Origin: Enterococcus_C asini_A
GTDB taxonomy: Bacteria > Bacillota > Bacilli > Lactobacillales > Enterococcaceae
Assembly: GCF_031928785.1 (NCBI RefSeq)
Contig: NZ_JARQAL010000001.1
Length of the DNA: 64,000 nucleotides
Reading direction: 5' to 3' (one strand)
A program made the position numbers and the translations under genes. Shown one piece after another: positions 17,401 to 27,139 of this stretch. The notes under the pieces were generated by a model. It made no database searches, was not told the DNA's origin, and saw only the letters and a program-made list of their open reading frames with translations. The stretch's first letter is position 1. Each line of letters begins with the position of its first letter.

Positions 17401-18425
17401 TAAATGCTGTTGTATCAGAAATCATTCTAAAGGTTTATCCTAAATTAAAACCTGAGTTTGTTTATGGTGATTATGCCAAAGTAAATATGATAAAGATAAA
17501 CAAAGCAACTGCTAAAAAAGAATTGTATTCAAATATCATGAAGTTTTTCTCTTCAAAAGAGGTCATCTTCAATGAAGACGGAGAAGTTATTTGGTCAAAT
17601 AACTGGGTGGGGGGGATTAAGAAAGTTCTTTCATCTAAACAAATGAATATTGTTAAGAAAGTTGAAGTACAAAAGGGTAAATTTTCGAAAGAAGGGATTC
17701 AACCTAAAGGAAAGAATGATAATCTTATCCCAAGAAAAGACAATTGGGATGTAAATAAGTATGGCGGATTTCAAAGTCCTGTGAGTGCTTATGGCGTTCT
17801 AATTTCAAGTGAAAAGGGTAAAAAGCGTAACAGAAAGAAAGAAATTATTGGGATTTCAGTAATGGAACGTTTCTCTTTTGAAGCTGAGCCAATATCATTT
17901 TTACAACAAAGAGGATATATTAATCCAAGTGTAGAGGCAATTTTTCCAAAATACTCATTGTTTGAATTCAATAATGGTCGTAGAAGGATTATGGCTAGCT
18001 ATAAGGAAACGCAAAAGGGGAATCAAATGGTGCTCCCGGATTATTTGGTTGAGTTGTTGTATCATGCTAAAAGAGTTGATAAGGATGACACGAGTAAAGA
18101 ATATTTCCAAAAGCATAGGGAACAACTTCCACAAATCCTGGATATTGTTATACCTTTCGCAGAAAAATACACACTTGCTGCAAATAAAGCAGAACAGATA
18201 TGTACTTTATTTGAAAAATATGAGGGTAATGATATCGAACTATTAGCTAATTCATTCATTGAGTTAATGAAATTTAATGAAATGAAATCGTATTCCCCAT
18301 TTAATTTTCTTGGTACAAAAATAACCGAAACAAGATATCGTTCTACTTCAGAACTAATTAATAGCTGGATTATTCATCAGTCAGTTACAGGGCTTTACGA
18401 ATCAAGAAAGTGGTTAGGTGATTAA
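14436..18425 (+). CDS. cas9: CRISPR-associated endonuclease Cas9, type II-A
   Basis: A 1329-residue Cas9, clearly of the S. pyogenes-like subtype (SpCas9 is 1368). RuvC-I is at the N-terminus (YTIGLDIGTNSVGWAV, D8), followed by the Arg-rich bridge helix (TRRRLQRRKNR). RuvC-II carries E769 in VVEMARENQ. The HNH domain carries H843 in DIDHIIPQ, and RuvC-III carries H983 and D986 in YHHAHDAYL. All catalytic residues are intact. The C-terminal PAM-interacting domain differs from SpCas9 at key sites: E1298, R1300 and R1302 replace R1333, R1335 and T1337, with Q1113 for D1135 and K1190 for G1218. AGAGGGGGAG precedes the ATG. Codon use is AT-rich relative to the suf genes. Confidence 0.98.
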   Translation: MKYTIGLDIGTNSVGWAVIRDRQQLVRRKMNVDIEGNIKKVKKNFWGVRLFEEGQTAENTRLKRTTRRRLQRRKNRISYLQEIFAPEMNRVDENFFVRLRDSFLTSEDKNTSRHPIFGTLEEEAEFHLKYPTIYHLRKDLADSTEKKDLRLVYLSMAHIIKFRGHFLIEGKLDSKNISIDEAFFRLIDSYNANFASQGDGSYINLLKKPDTVESILKAKYSPSKKVEEILKLFPDEKKNGSFAVFLKLMVGNLADFKKVFDLDTEMKLQIPKEEFEEELETLLGLVGDEYADTFQYATETYNAMKLSTILRDSDPATNGKLSDSMVKRYQQHKIDLANLKKIFRAQLPDKYDSYFKDAKKNGYAGYIDGETKQIDFYKETKKLLNGVEGSEPFIEKIDQEDFLRKQRTFDNGVIPHQIHQEELEAILQAQGQFYPFLRDNAEKILSIFSFRIPYYVGPLTTNKVESRFAWMTKKGDEEIRPWNFEKLVDKEQSAIDFIERMTNFDTYLPDEKVLPKHSMLYELYAVLNELTKVSYTDDQGKSQRFCKVEKQKIINELFKKNRKVSRKKLEEFLHNEYNIENPSVSGIEDNFLAKLATYHDFIKVGISPELLDSEDSQDMFEEIIKILTVFEDKKMIRRQLKPYSFEIGDSAVKKLERRHYTGWGRLSKELLTGIRDKDTSKTILDYLWDDDDTPKNRNRNFMQLINDNDLSFKRIIEDRQTEMDSDNLKDLVHGLAGSPAIKKGILQSIMIVDEIVKIMGNRPEKIVVEMARENQKSRKVKTRLKLLEEKLNEFKSNLLSEEPTDNGKLKRDALFLYYLQNGKDMYTGNELDINNLSNYDIDHIIPQAFIDDDSLDNRVLVSSSSNRGKSDNVPSIETVNRMEFYWERLLKAELISKRKFDNLTKAKRGGLTDEDKAGFIARQLVETRQITKNVARILHERYNHPQITENEKVDIVTLKSSIVSQFRKQFGIYKVREVNDYHHAHDAYLNAVVSEIILKVYPKLKPEFVYGDYAKVNMIKINKATAKKELYSNIMKFFSSKEVIFNEDGEVIWSNNWVGGIKKVLSSKQMNIVKKVEVQKGKFSKEGIQPKGKNDNLIPRKDNWDVNKYGGFQSPVSAYGVLISSEKGKKRNRKKEIIGISVMERFSFEAEPISFLQQRGYINPSVEAIFPKYSLFEFNNGRRRIMASYKETQKGNQMVLPDYLVELLYHAKRVDKDDTSKEYFQKHREQLPQILDIVIPFAEKYTLAANKAEQICTLFEKYEGNDIELLANSFIELMKFNEMKSYSPFNFLGTKITETRYRSTSELINSWIIHQSVTGLYESRKWLGD

Positions 18426-18426
18426 T

Positions 18427-19293
18427 ATGGGATGGCGGACAATTATTGTTAATACACACTCTAAACTTTCCTATCGTAATAATCATTTGATATTCAAAAA
18501 TTCAATGAAGACTGAGATGATTCATATTTCGGAGATTGATATCATTTTGTTGGAGACAACCGATATCACATTAACTACAATGTTGGTGAAACGGTTGATG
18601 GATGAAAATATACTCGTAATTTTTTGTGATGACAAGAGGTTGCCTAAAGCTCGGTTAGAATCTTATTCAGGTAGACATGATAGTAGCTTACAACTGGGTA
18701 AACAACTAATTTGGAATCCAGAAGTGAAAGCGAAAACATGGACCAGTATTATTCATCAAAAGATTATCAACCAAGGTCTCTTTTTGAATCGAATTGGAGC
18801 TAAGAAAAAAGCTGAATCGGTTTTCAGATTAGCAGAAGAATTACAAGTATTGGATACTACAAATAGAGAAGGACATGCCGCTCGAATATACTTTAATACA
18901 TTATTTGGCAAGAGCTTTTCACGTAAAAAAGAAAATGATATTAATGCATCTTTAGATTATGGTTACTCATTGGTTATGAGTATGTTTGCTCGGGAGTTGG
19001 TAGTTACAGGTTGTATGACACAATTTGGATTAAAACACGCTAATCAATTCAATGAGTTTAATTTAGCTAGTGATATTATGGAACCGTTTAGGCCTGTCGT
19101 AGATGAAGTAGTTTATGAATGTCAAAATGAGCCTTTTACTATTACGAAGCGTGCTCTCCTTAACATTTTTAATGAACCCATTCAATATGGGAAAAATCAA
19201 GTATATTTAACAAATATTGTTAGTGATTATACAAAGAAAGTGGTTAAGGTTCTGAATTGTGAATGCGATGCAATTCCGGAATTTTGCCTATGA
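18427..19293 (+). CDS. cas1: CRISPR-associated endonuclease Cas1
   Basis: A 288-residue Cas1 (MGWRTIIVNTHSKLSYRNNH). The conserved metal-site residues are E148 in NREGHAARIYF, H204 in GLKHANQFNEFN and E219 in MEPFRP, closely matching the positions in other type II-A Cas1 proteins. With Cas2 it integrates new spacers at the leader end. The ATG at 18427 follows TAGGTG by six bases, one base past the cas9 stop codon; an upstream GTG is less likely. It overlaps cas2 by four bases. Confidence 0.97.
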   Translation: MGWRTIIVNTHSKLSYRNNHLIFKNSMKTEMIHISEIDIILLETTDITLTTMLVKRLMDENILVIFCDDKRLPKARLESYSGRHDSSLQLGKQLIWNPEVKAKTWTSIIHQKIINQGLFLNRIGAKKKAESVFRLAEELQVLDTTNREGHAARIYFNTLFGKSFSRKKENDINASLDYGYSLVMSMFARELVVTGCMTQFGLKHANQFNEFNLASDIMEPFRPVVDEVVYECQNEPFTITKRALLNIFNEPIQYGKNQVYLTNIVSDYTKKVVKVLNCECDAIPEFCL

Positions 19294-19628
19294 GTTATCG
19301 ATATATGAGACATTTATTAATGTTTGACATGCCTCAGGATACAGCTGAAGACCGTAAACAATATCGTCAGTTTAGGAAGTTTCTTTTGAGTGAGGGGTTT
19401 GTAATGCATCAGTATTCAATCTATACGAAACTTTTATTAAATGGAACTGCTGCAAAAGCTATGTTATCTCGACTTGAGCAGCATAAGCCGAGGTCGGGGA
19501 CAGTCACAATCTTACCTATTACAGAAAAGCAGTTTGCCAAAATGATTTATTTAACCGGTAATAAGGATTATTCAATAGCAAATTCTGATGAAAGGTTAGT
19601 TTTTTTAGGGGAAGATGATGAAATGTAA
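19290..19628 (+). CDS. cas2: CRISPR-associated protein Cas2
   Basis: A 112-residue ferredoxin-like protein, MSYRYMRHLLMFDMPQDTAEDRK, with the conserved aspartate at residue 13 and the YSIYTKLL strand. Cas2 bridges two Cas1 dimers in the adaptation complex. The ATG overlaps the cas1 stop (ATGA), so the nine extra upstream codons of the open frame are not used. It overlaps csn2 by about 11 bases. Confidence 0.95.
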   Translation: MSYRYMRHLLMFDMPQDTAEDRKQYRQFRKFLLSEGFVMHQYSIYTKLLLNGTAAKAMLSRLEQHKPRSGTVTILPITEKQFAKMIYLTGNKDYSIANSDERLVFLGEDDEM

Positions 19629-20277
19629 TTTTCCAATATTGGATAGTAGTATTGAACTTAAGAATGTAACAATTTTTACAGTAGAAGCACCTGAAATATT
19701 TTCTCAGATTATTTATGATTTGTACCATCTAAACGAGTTTAGTAAGTTAAAGATTTTTTCTGATGACCAGAAATGTTTGAAAGCAAGTGACATATTACTT
19801 GTGATTGACATATTGGGTTTTGATTTCAATTCGCCAACATTTCAAAAACGTCTTGTAAAAGACATTGAAGGACAATTGAATTTCAATCTTGAAAGAAAAA
19901 TTGAAGTGGAGAATTTATTGGGAAGACTGTACACTATTATTAGTGAAGAAATTTTAGATCATGAGTTAGATATTGATATTAATGAAATTGAAGTAGCTCA
20001 ACTAATAAAGTCTTTCAAACCTCATCTCATTTTTGAAGAATTAAGTATCTTTGAAAAGATGATTGACATTATTAAAATATACAGTTATTTAAGAGACTCA
20101 ATAAAATTGATTGTTTTTGCTAACGCAGGTTCTTATTTAACAAGTATTGAGTACGAAGAGTTGAAACAGTATATTTTACTTAATAATGTCTGCTGTTTAT
20201 TTTTAGAGTCTTCCATTATTGATGAACAACCTCAATATATACTTGATGATGATTATTATTTGCAGGACTTAGAGTAG
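19618..20277 (+). CDS. csn2: CRISPR adaptation protein Csn2 (type II-A)
   Basis: A 219-residue protein (MKCNFPILDSSIELKNVTIF) with the length and acidic, Leu/Ile-rich character of Csn2 and the ILLVIDILGFDFNSP strand. Csn2 forms tetrameric DNA-binding rings needed for spacer acquisition; its presence defines subtype II-A. AGGGGA lies five bases before the ATG at 19618; ATG 19615 is the alternative. It ends 119 bases before the array. Confidence 0.93.
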   Translation: MKCNFPILDSSIELKNVTIFTVEAPEIFSQIIYDLYHLNEFSKLKIFSDDQKCLKASDILLVIDILGFDFNSPTFQKRLVKDIEGQLNFNLERKIEVENLLGRLYTIISEEILDHELDIDINEIEVAQLIKSFKPHLIFEELSIFEKMIDIIKIYSYLRDSIKLIVFANAGSYLTSIEYEELKQYILLNNVCCLFLESSIIDEQPQYILDDDYYLQDLE

Positions 20278-20396
20278 TCAGAATCCTTTGATTGATCCTT
20301 GAAAATGAAATAGGAAAAACAGGTAGCGTTCAGGACTAGATTCTGCTGAGATGAACAGTGCGATTACGGAACCTCGCGGTTTTTTTGACCCACGAG
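20278..20396 (+). promoter_or_regulatory. CRISPR leader
   Basis: A 119-base non-coding leader lies between csn2 and the first repeat. Its last six bases are CACGAG, close to the CTACGAG leader-end sequence that guides Cas1-Cas2 integration in streptococcal type II-A loci. AACCTCG (20370-20376) and CGAGGTT (20393-20399) form an inverted repeat across the leader-repeat junction. TTGAAA at 20299 could be part of the array promoter, but no good -10 was found. Confidence 0.75.
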
Positions 20397-23300
20397 GTTT
20401 TAGAGCTGTGTTGTTCTGAATGCTTCCAAAACGGTGCAGTAGTGCCATTGGAAGATGCTTGGGTTTTAGAGCTGTGTTGTTCTGAATGCTTCCAAAACCG
20501 TAAAGTCAGTGTACTCTCCACGCCACTTGTTTTAGAGCTGTGTTGTTCTGAATGCTTCCAAAACACCCTATTATTATCAGATAATAGAGATATAGTTTTA
20601 GAGCTGTGTTGTTCTGAATGCTTCCAAAACTAGGCCAAAAACGGGCTTGCGGTACCAAAAGTTTTAGAGCTGTGTTGTTCTGAATGCTTCCAAAACTCTC
20701 TTAAAATCAGGTCTATTTCCATTAAAGTTTTAGAGCTGTGTTGTTCTGAATGCTTCCAAAACAATCCCATCCGCAAACTTGGTGATAACTTCGTTTTAGA
20801 GCTGTGTTGTTCTGAATGCTTCCAAAACTGTTGTCCGTCTCATGCACCGTCACTTTTTGTTTTAGAGCTGTGTTGTTCTGAATGCTTCCAAAACAAGAAG
20901 GTAGCAAGATTACCTTTTTCTGGCGTTTTAGAGCTGTGTTGTTCTGAATGCTTCCAAAACCTTTCACCTGTCCATTCACACGTTCTGGTGGTTTTAGAGC
21001 TGTGTTGTTCTGAATGCTTCCAAAACTCAAGAGTTCCCGGGCTATACTCATGAATGGTTTTAGAGCTGTGTTGTTCTGAATGCTTCCAAAACAATTGCTT
21101 ACTGTAACCAACATAGGGTAGTGTTTTAGAGCTGTGTTGTTCTGAATGCTTCCAAAACAAAGCACTGATTACCTACACGCAAGACCAAGTTTTAGAGCTG
21201 TGTTGTTCTGAATGCTTCCAAAACAAACTCTTGATGCTTGGCCTTGAGATAGTTGTTTTAGAGCTGTGTTGTTCTGAATGCTTCCAAAACTCCCAACTCG
21301 GTCCCAATCAAGATGTTTGAGTTTTAGAGCTGTGTTGTTCTGAATGCTTCCAAAACCTCGCGATAAAGTGAAGAACTCCCAATTAAGTTTTAGAGCTGTG
21401 TTGTTCTGAATGCTTCCAAAACCATAGGACGCACTTCGATAAGCGAGTTTGTGTTTTAGAGCTGTGTTGTTCTGAATGCTTCCAAAACAACGAAATGCGA
21501 TTGTCCAAAAGTTTCGTGGTTTTAGAGCTGTGTTGTTCTGAATGCTTCCAAAACAGTGTATTTCCAACTGGCTTTTGGAATCTTGTTTTAGAGCTGTGTT
21601 GTTCTGAATGCTTCCAAAACCGTCATATTCTTAAAACCAACTTCTCACTTGTTTTAGAGCTGTGTTGTTCTGAATGCTTCCAAAACGAACGAATCTCAAA
21701 AATTGAATACCAGATAAGTTTTAGAGCTGTGTTGTTCTGAATGCTTCCAAAACGTAGTATATGACAAAATCTTATATGGTATCGTTTTAGAGCTGTGTTG
21801 TTCTGAATGCTTCCAAAACCATAATAAAGCGTATTGTAAGTTGACAATCGTTTTAGAGCTGTGTTGTTCTGAATGCTTCCAAAACTGAAGATTATGAGTT
21901 TACTTGTCGGGCTATGTTTTAGAGCTGTGTTGTTCTGAATGCTTCCAAAACTTGTTACCGATAAGTGTGTTATTGGTTGCGGTTTTAGAGCTGTGTTGTT
22001 CTGAATGCTTCCAAAACGGACATGCGTACCATTGGGACAAGTACGGCGTTTTAGAGCTGTGTTGTTCTGAATGCTTCCAAAACGTGATCGCCCCAAACGT
22101 GATTAGTTACCCAGTTTTAGAGCTGTGTTGTTCTGAATGCTTCCAAAACTGCTATGTGATTACTGGAGAAACTAGTCGCGTTTTAGAGCTGTGTTGTTCT
22201 GAATGCTTCCAAAACAACGGGTATGCTGCTGAGTTAGTCAAAGGTGTTTTAGAGCTGTGTTGTTCTGAATGCTTCCAAAACAAGACGTATTTCCATTTGT
22301 ACTGCTTTTTCGTTTTAGAGCTGTGTTGTTCTGAATGCTTCCAAAACCTGAGGACTTCGTTGCATTCTATAAACTCAGTTTTAGAGCTGTGTTGTTCTGA
22401 ATGCTTCCAAAACGTGATGAATACCTAACACACCATGGTGTAAGTTTTAGAGCTGTGTTGTTCTGAATGCTTCCAAAACTTTTCACTACTCCGAGAAATG
22501 GGTCAAGCAGTTTTAGAGCTGTGTTGTTCTGAATGCTTCCAAAACTGGTGATTAAGTCATAGTCACCTTCTCGTTGTTTTAGAGCTGTGTTGTTCTGAAT
22601 GCTTCCAAAACGCTTAAAATCTAAGTCTGATTTAAAGGTGTGTTTTAGAGCTGTGTTGTTCTGAATGCTTCCAAAACTTCCTATCCAAGCAACCTTTCAA
22701 TCTAATTGTTTTAGAGCTGTGTTGTTCTGAATGCTTCCAAAACTATTAACGCCCTTTATGACAAGCTCCTTACGGTTTTAGAGCTGTGTTGTTCTGAATG
22801 CTTCCAAAACGTAAACCACGGTTTGCATTTATCAACCCTTGTTTTAGAGCTGTGTTGTTCTGAATGCTTCCAAAACGTCGGTATACTCCCATACGGTCTT
22901 AGTCCAGTTTTAGAGCTGTGTTGTTCTGAATGCTTCCAAAACTTAATCGGAACATCTGCCGGAAAAGCTATTGGTTTTAGAGCTGTGTTGTTCTGAATGC
23001 TTCCAAAACACGACAACGTGAATAAAGTTGCTCCTAAAGGTTTTAGAGCTGTGTTGTTCTGAATGCTTCCAAAACTTATGAACGTGTAAAAAAATATTCT
23101 TTACTTATCAAGTGGCATGGCGAAAATACCGTTTTAGAGCTGTGTTGTTCTGAATGCTTCCAAAACGAGATTGCCACGCGAACATTATCTTTTTAGGTTT
23201 TAGAGCTGTGTTGTTCTGAATGCTTCCAAAACGATTTCTAGGTTCACCGTCTCATACTCCTAGTTTTAGAGCTGTGTTGTTCTGAATGCTTCCAAAACAC

Positions 23301-26300
23301 TTTCCCATTTTCGCAATCTACAGTCACCGTTTTAGAGCTGTGTTGTTCTGAATGCTTCCAAAACTGAATGGACGTATGATTATGTTGGAAAAGCCGTTTT
23401 AGAGCTGTGTTGTTCTGAATGCTTCCAAAACTGTAAACTCACGAAAAACCAAACGATCTGCGTTTTAGAGCTGTGTTGTTCTGAATGCTTCCAAAACCAA
23501 GAGAAGCGGATCACGACAACGGTCGTTGTTTTAGAGCTGTGTTGTTCTGAATGCTTCCAAAACCAGAGCAACCGCCAGGACTTCCGAGACGGCGTTTTAG
23601 AGCTGTGTTGTTCTGAATGCTTCCAAAACTAAGAAAATGGGTATTTTTAGCTCGCTGGCGTTTTAGAGCTGTGTTGTTCTGAATGCTTCCAAAACGGCTT
23701 TGTTTCTGACAACCCATCTAGTGTTGTTTTAGAGCTGTGTTGTTCTGAATGCTTCCAAAACAGTAAATTGTAGTAAGATCATCTGGTCCGAGTTTTAGAG
23801 CTGTGTTGTTCTGAATGCTTCCAAAACTTTATTTAAGAAATAATGAGTTACGGCAACGTTTTAGAGCTGTGTTGTTCTGAATGCTTCCAAAACTTGAAGT
23901 TGACTTGACCGACCCAACTTGTTGTTTTAGAGCTGTGTTGTTCTGAATGCTTCCAAAACTGCTCGTTTGAGCAAATTGCACCGCTGATTGTTTTAGAGCT
24001 GTGTTGTTCTGAATGCTTCCAAAACCTTCATCAAGCCGACAAAAAAAGTGACGATGTTTTAGAGCTGTGTTGTTCTGAATGCTTCCAAAACAGTCGAAGC
24101 AAGAAAACATCTTCCTCTGAGGTTTTAGAGCTGTGTTGTTCTGAATGCTTCCAAAACATGATAGTCAAAGCCTAAGCCGTGCCATAGGTTTTAGAGCTGT
24201 GTTGTTCTGAATGCTTCCAAAACGAACAAAGCTGATGGACAACATGCAGAAATGTTTTAGAGCTGTGTTGTTCTGAATGCTTCCAAAACGATCAAGAACA
24301 AAAAGATATTCGTGGTCAAGTTTTAGAGCTGTGTTGTTCTGAATGCTTCCAAAACACGGATCCACAGGCTGCCGCATATACCTTTGTTTTAGAGCTGTGT
24401 TGTTCTGAATGCTTCCAAAACGAATGCTTATAGAGCACATGAAAAGGATAGGTTTTAGAGCTGTGTTGTTCTGAATGCTTCCAAAACGAGCATTTATGGC
24501 GAACTCTTTGACAAACAGTTTTAGAGCTGTGTTGTTCTGAATGCTTCCAAAACATTCGCGCCATTTGATTTCCGTAGAATTGGGTTTTAGAGCTGTGTTG
24601 TTCTGAATGCTTCCAAAACATTGTGCGGTGGGGTGTATAGTGGGTGTGGGTTTTAGAGCTGTGTTGTTCTGAATGCTTCCAAAACTTTTCTATGTAAGGG
24701 AAACCTTACAACCGCGTTTTAGAGCTGTGTTGTTCTGAATGCTTCCAAAACCAAATTCCTTATCCAAAGGAAAATCTTACTGTTTTAGAGCTGTGTTGTT
24801 CTGAATGCTTCCAAAACCAGCTGTTACTTGAAAATGAGATGCAGGCCGTTTTAGAGCTGTGTTGTTCTGAATGCTTCCAAAACATAGAACGTGTCCGAGA
24901 TATCACAATATTCGTTTTAGAGCTGTGTTGTTCTGAATGCTTCCAAAACTTATCGAATGGCAAAATGGAGCCAATCAAAGTTTTAGAGCTGTGTTGTTCT
25001 GAATGCTTCCAAAACTGCTCGTTTGAACAAATGGCACCGCTGATTGTTTTAGAGCTGTGTTGTTCTGAATGCTTCCAAAACTAATTGGTTGAGTAAAATC
25101 CCAACCAATTGGTTTTAGAGCTGTGTTGTTCTGAATGCTTCCAAAACACGATTTTAGCAGCATTCCAAGGCGTTTATGTTTTAGAGCTGTGTTGTTCTGA
25201 ATGCTTCCAAAACTTTTCCTCCTTTGAAAAAACCCCTCGTTTTGTTTTAGAGCTGTGTTGTTCTGAATGCTTCCAAAACGCAGAATATAAAGAAGGTTTA
25301 ATTTCTTTCGTTTTAGAGCTGTGTTGTTCTGAATGCTTCCAAAACAAGCTATTGTTACTTTAGAAGCCGTAATTGGTTTTAGAGCTGTGTTGTTCTGAAT
25401 GCTTCCAAAACGGATTGATTGTAACCATGGCTAAGTCCTCTGTTTTAGAGCTGTGTTGTTCTGAATGCTTCCAAAACACAAAAAAGTGTGGATAATTTTA
25501 GCAAAAAGTTTTAGAGCTGTGTTGTTCTGAATGCTTCCAAAACTTAATTTAGAACCAAACACGCCAAATCCAAGTTTTAGAGCTGTGTTGTTCTGAATGC
25601 TTCCAAAACGTTCTTTTTCAAGTGAATTAAAACCAGTAAGTTTTAGAGCTGTGTTGTTCTGAATGCTTCCAAAACTTTGTTATGGCAATCCAAACATAGA
25701 TACTCGTTTTAGAGCTGTGTTGTTCTGAATGCTTCCAAAACTTAACATTCGAGATGATTGGAATGTTGAAGGTTTTAGAGCTGTGTTGTTCTGAATGCTT
25801 CCAAAACTCTTTCTTGAACACCGCAGAAGCTCTAAATGTTTTAGAGCTGTGTTGTTCTGAATGCTTCCAAAACGACGAGATTTTTTACAGCAATAAAGGT
25901 GCCGTTTTAGAGCTGTGTTGTTCTGAATGCTTCCAAAACTTCAGTAATAAAGACCTGCTGACTGGAAGCGTTTTAGAGCTGTGTTGTTCTGAATGCTTCC
26001 AAAACAATAAAGCGCTGGAAAATAAACAACCAGAAGTTTTAGAGCTGTGTTGTTCTGAATGCTTCCAAAACCCGTCAAAATGTATATTTCATTTTCCATA
26101 AGTTTTAGAGCTGTGTTGTTCTGAATGCTTCCAAAACACAACGATGAAGCAATCTACGCTTACGTTGGTTTTAGAGCTGTGTTGTTCTGAATGCTTCCAA
26201 AACTGGAAGGTGTAAACAACGGCGGAGACAGCTGTTTTAGAGCTGTGTTGTTCTGAATGCTTCCAAAACTCACTATGGACAAGAGTCCGTGGTGGTAGAG

Positions 26301-27139
26301 TTTTAGAGCTGTGTTGTTCTGAATGCTTCCAAAACGATGATATATTCCACTCCATCAAAAATGAGGTTTTAGAGCTGTGTTGTTCTGAATGCTTCCAAAA
26401 CAGGACTTGGTAAAAGGTTTCATCCAGGGCTGTTTTAGAGCTGTGTTGTTCTGAATGCTTCCAAAACGATAGAATTAATTATGAAGGTAAATATATCGTT
26501 TTAGAGCTGTGTTGTTCTGAATGCTTCCAAAACCGTTTCCAGAGTCAGACTTTGCCGAATACCGTTTTAGAGCTGTGTTGTTCTGAATGCTTCCAAAACC
26601 GGAATCACGGAAGCAACCTCTTCCATGGCGTTTTAGAGCTGTGTTGTTCTGAATGCTTCCAAAACTGCCTCGTCTGTGCGTCCTGCATTCATCAGGTTTT
26701 AGAGCTGTGTTGTTCTGAATGCTTCCAAAACATAACGCAATCCCCGCTATCACCAAAACAAGTTTTAGAGCTGTGTTGTTCTGAATGCTTCCAAAACCGG
26801 AATCACGGAAGCAACCTCTTCCATGGCGTTTTAGAGCTGTGTTGTTCTGAATGCTTCCAAAACAGTGATACTGATCTCTGCGCTTTTGAGAGTGTTTTAG
26901 AGCTGTGTTGTTCTGAATGCTTCCAAAACGATGGTAGGTTCATCCTCAATCCACTCGCCGTTTTAGAGCTGTGTTGTTCTGAATGCTTCCAAAACAGTGA
27001 TACTGATCTCTGCGCTTTTGAGAGTGTTTTAGAGCTGTGTTGTTCTGAATGCTTCCAAAACCGCTTCCAAAACAGTGATACTGATCTCTGCGCTTTTGAG
27101 AGTGTTTTAGAGCTGTGTTGTTCTGAATGCTTCCAAAAC
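20397..27139 (+). CRISPR. CRISPR array, type II-A: 102 repeats of 36 bp, 101 spacers
   Basis: The repeat begins GTTTTAGAGCTGTG and ends GAATGCTTCCAAAAC. Walking the array by hand I found 102 copies, and I saw no variant in any of them, including the last (27104-27139). Most spacers are 30 bp; those at 21687, 22744, 22943 and 23365 are 31 bp, one is 55 bp (23076-23130), and the last interval is 42 bp (27062-27103). Spacers 94 and 97 are identical. Spacers 98 and 100 and the last 30 bases of spacer 101 are identical to one another. Spacers 54 and 70 differ at two positions. The leader lies on the csn2 side, so spacer 1 is the newest. The count should be confirmed by a repeat finder. Confidence 0.98.

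Noticed and set aside
19607..19620. Third copy of the GGGGAAGA loop word
   Set aside because: It is within the cas2 end and csn2 ribosome site, with no flanking complementary arms or terminator.
20278..20396. Array promoter in the leader
   Set aside because: TTGAAA at 20299 has no -10 at acceptable spacing; not enough to call.
20397..27139. Self-targeting spacers
   Set aside because: I saw no spacer matching genes in this window, but I could not do a systematic search; a BLAST of all spacers against the genome would decide.
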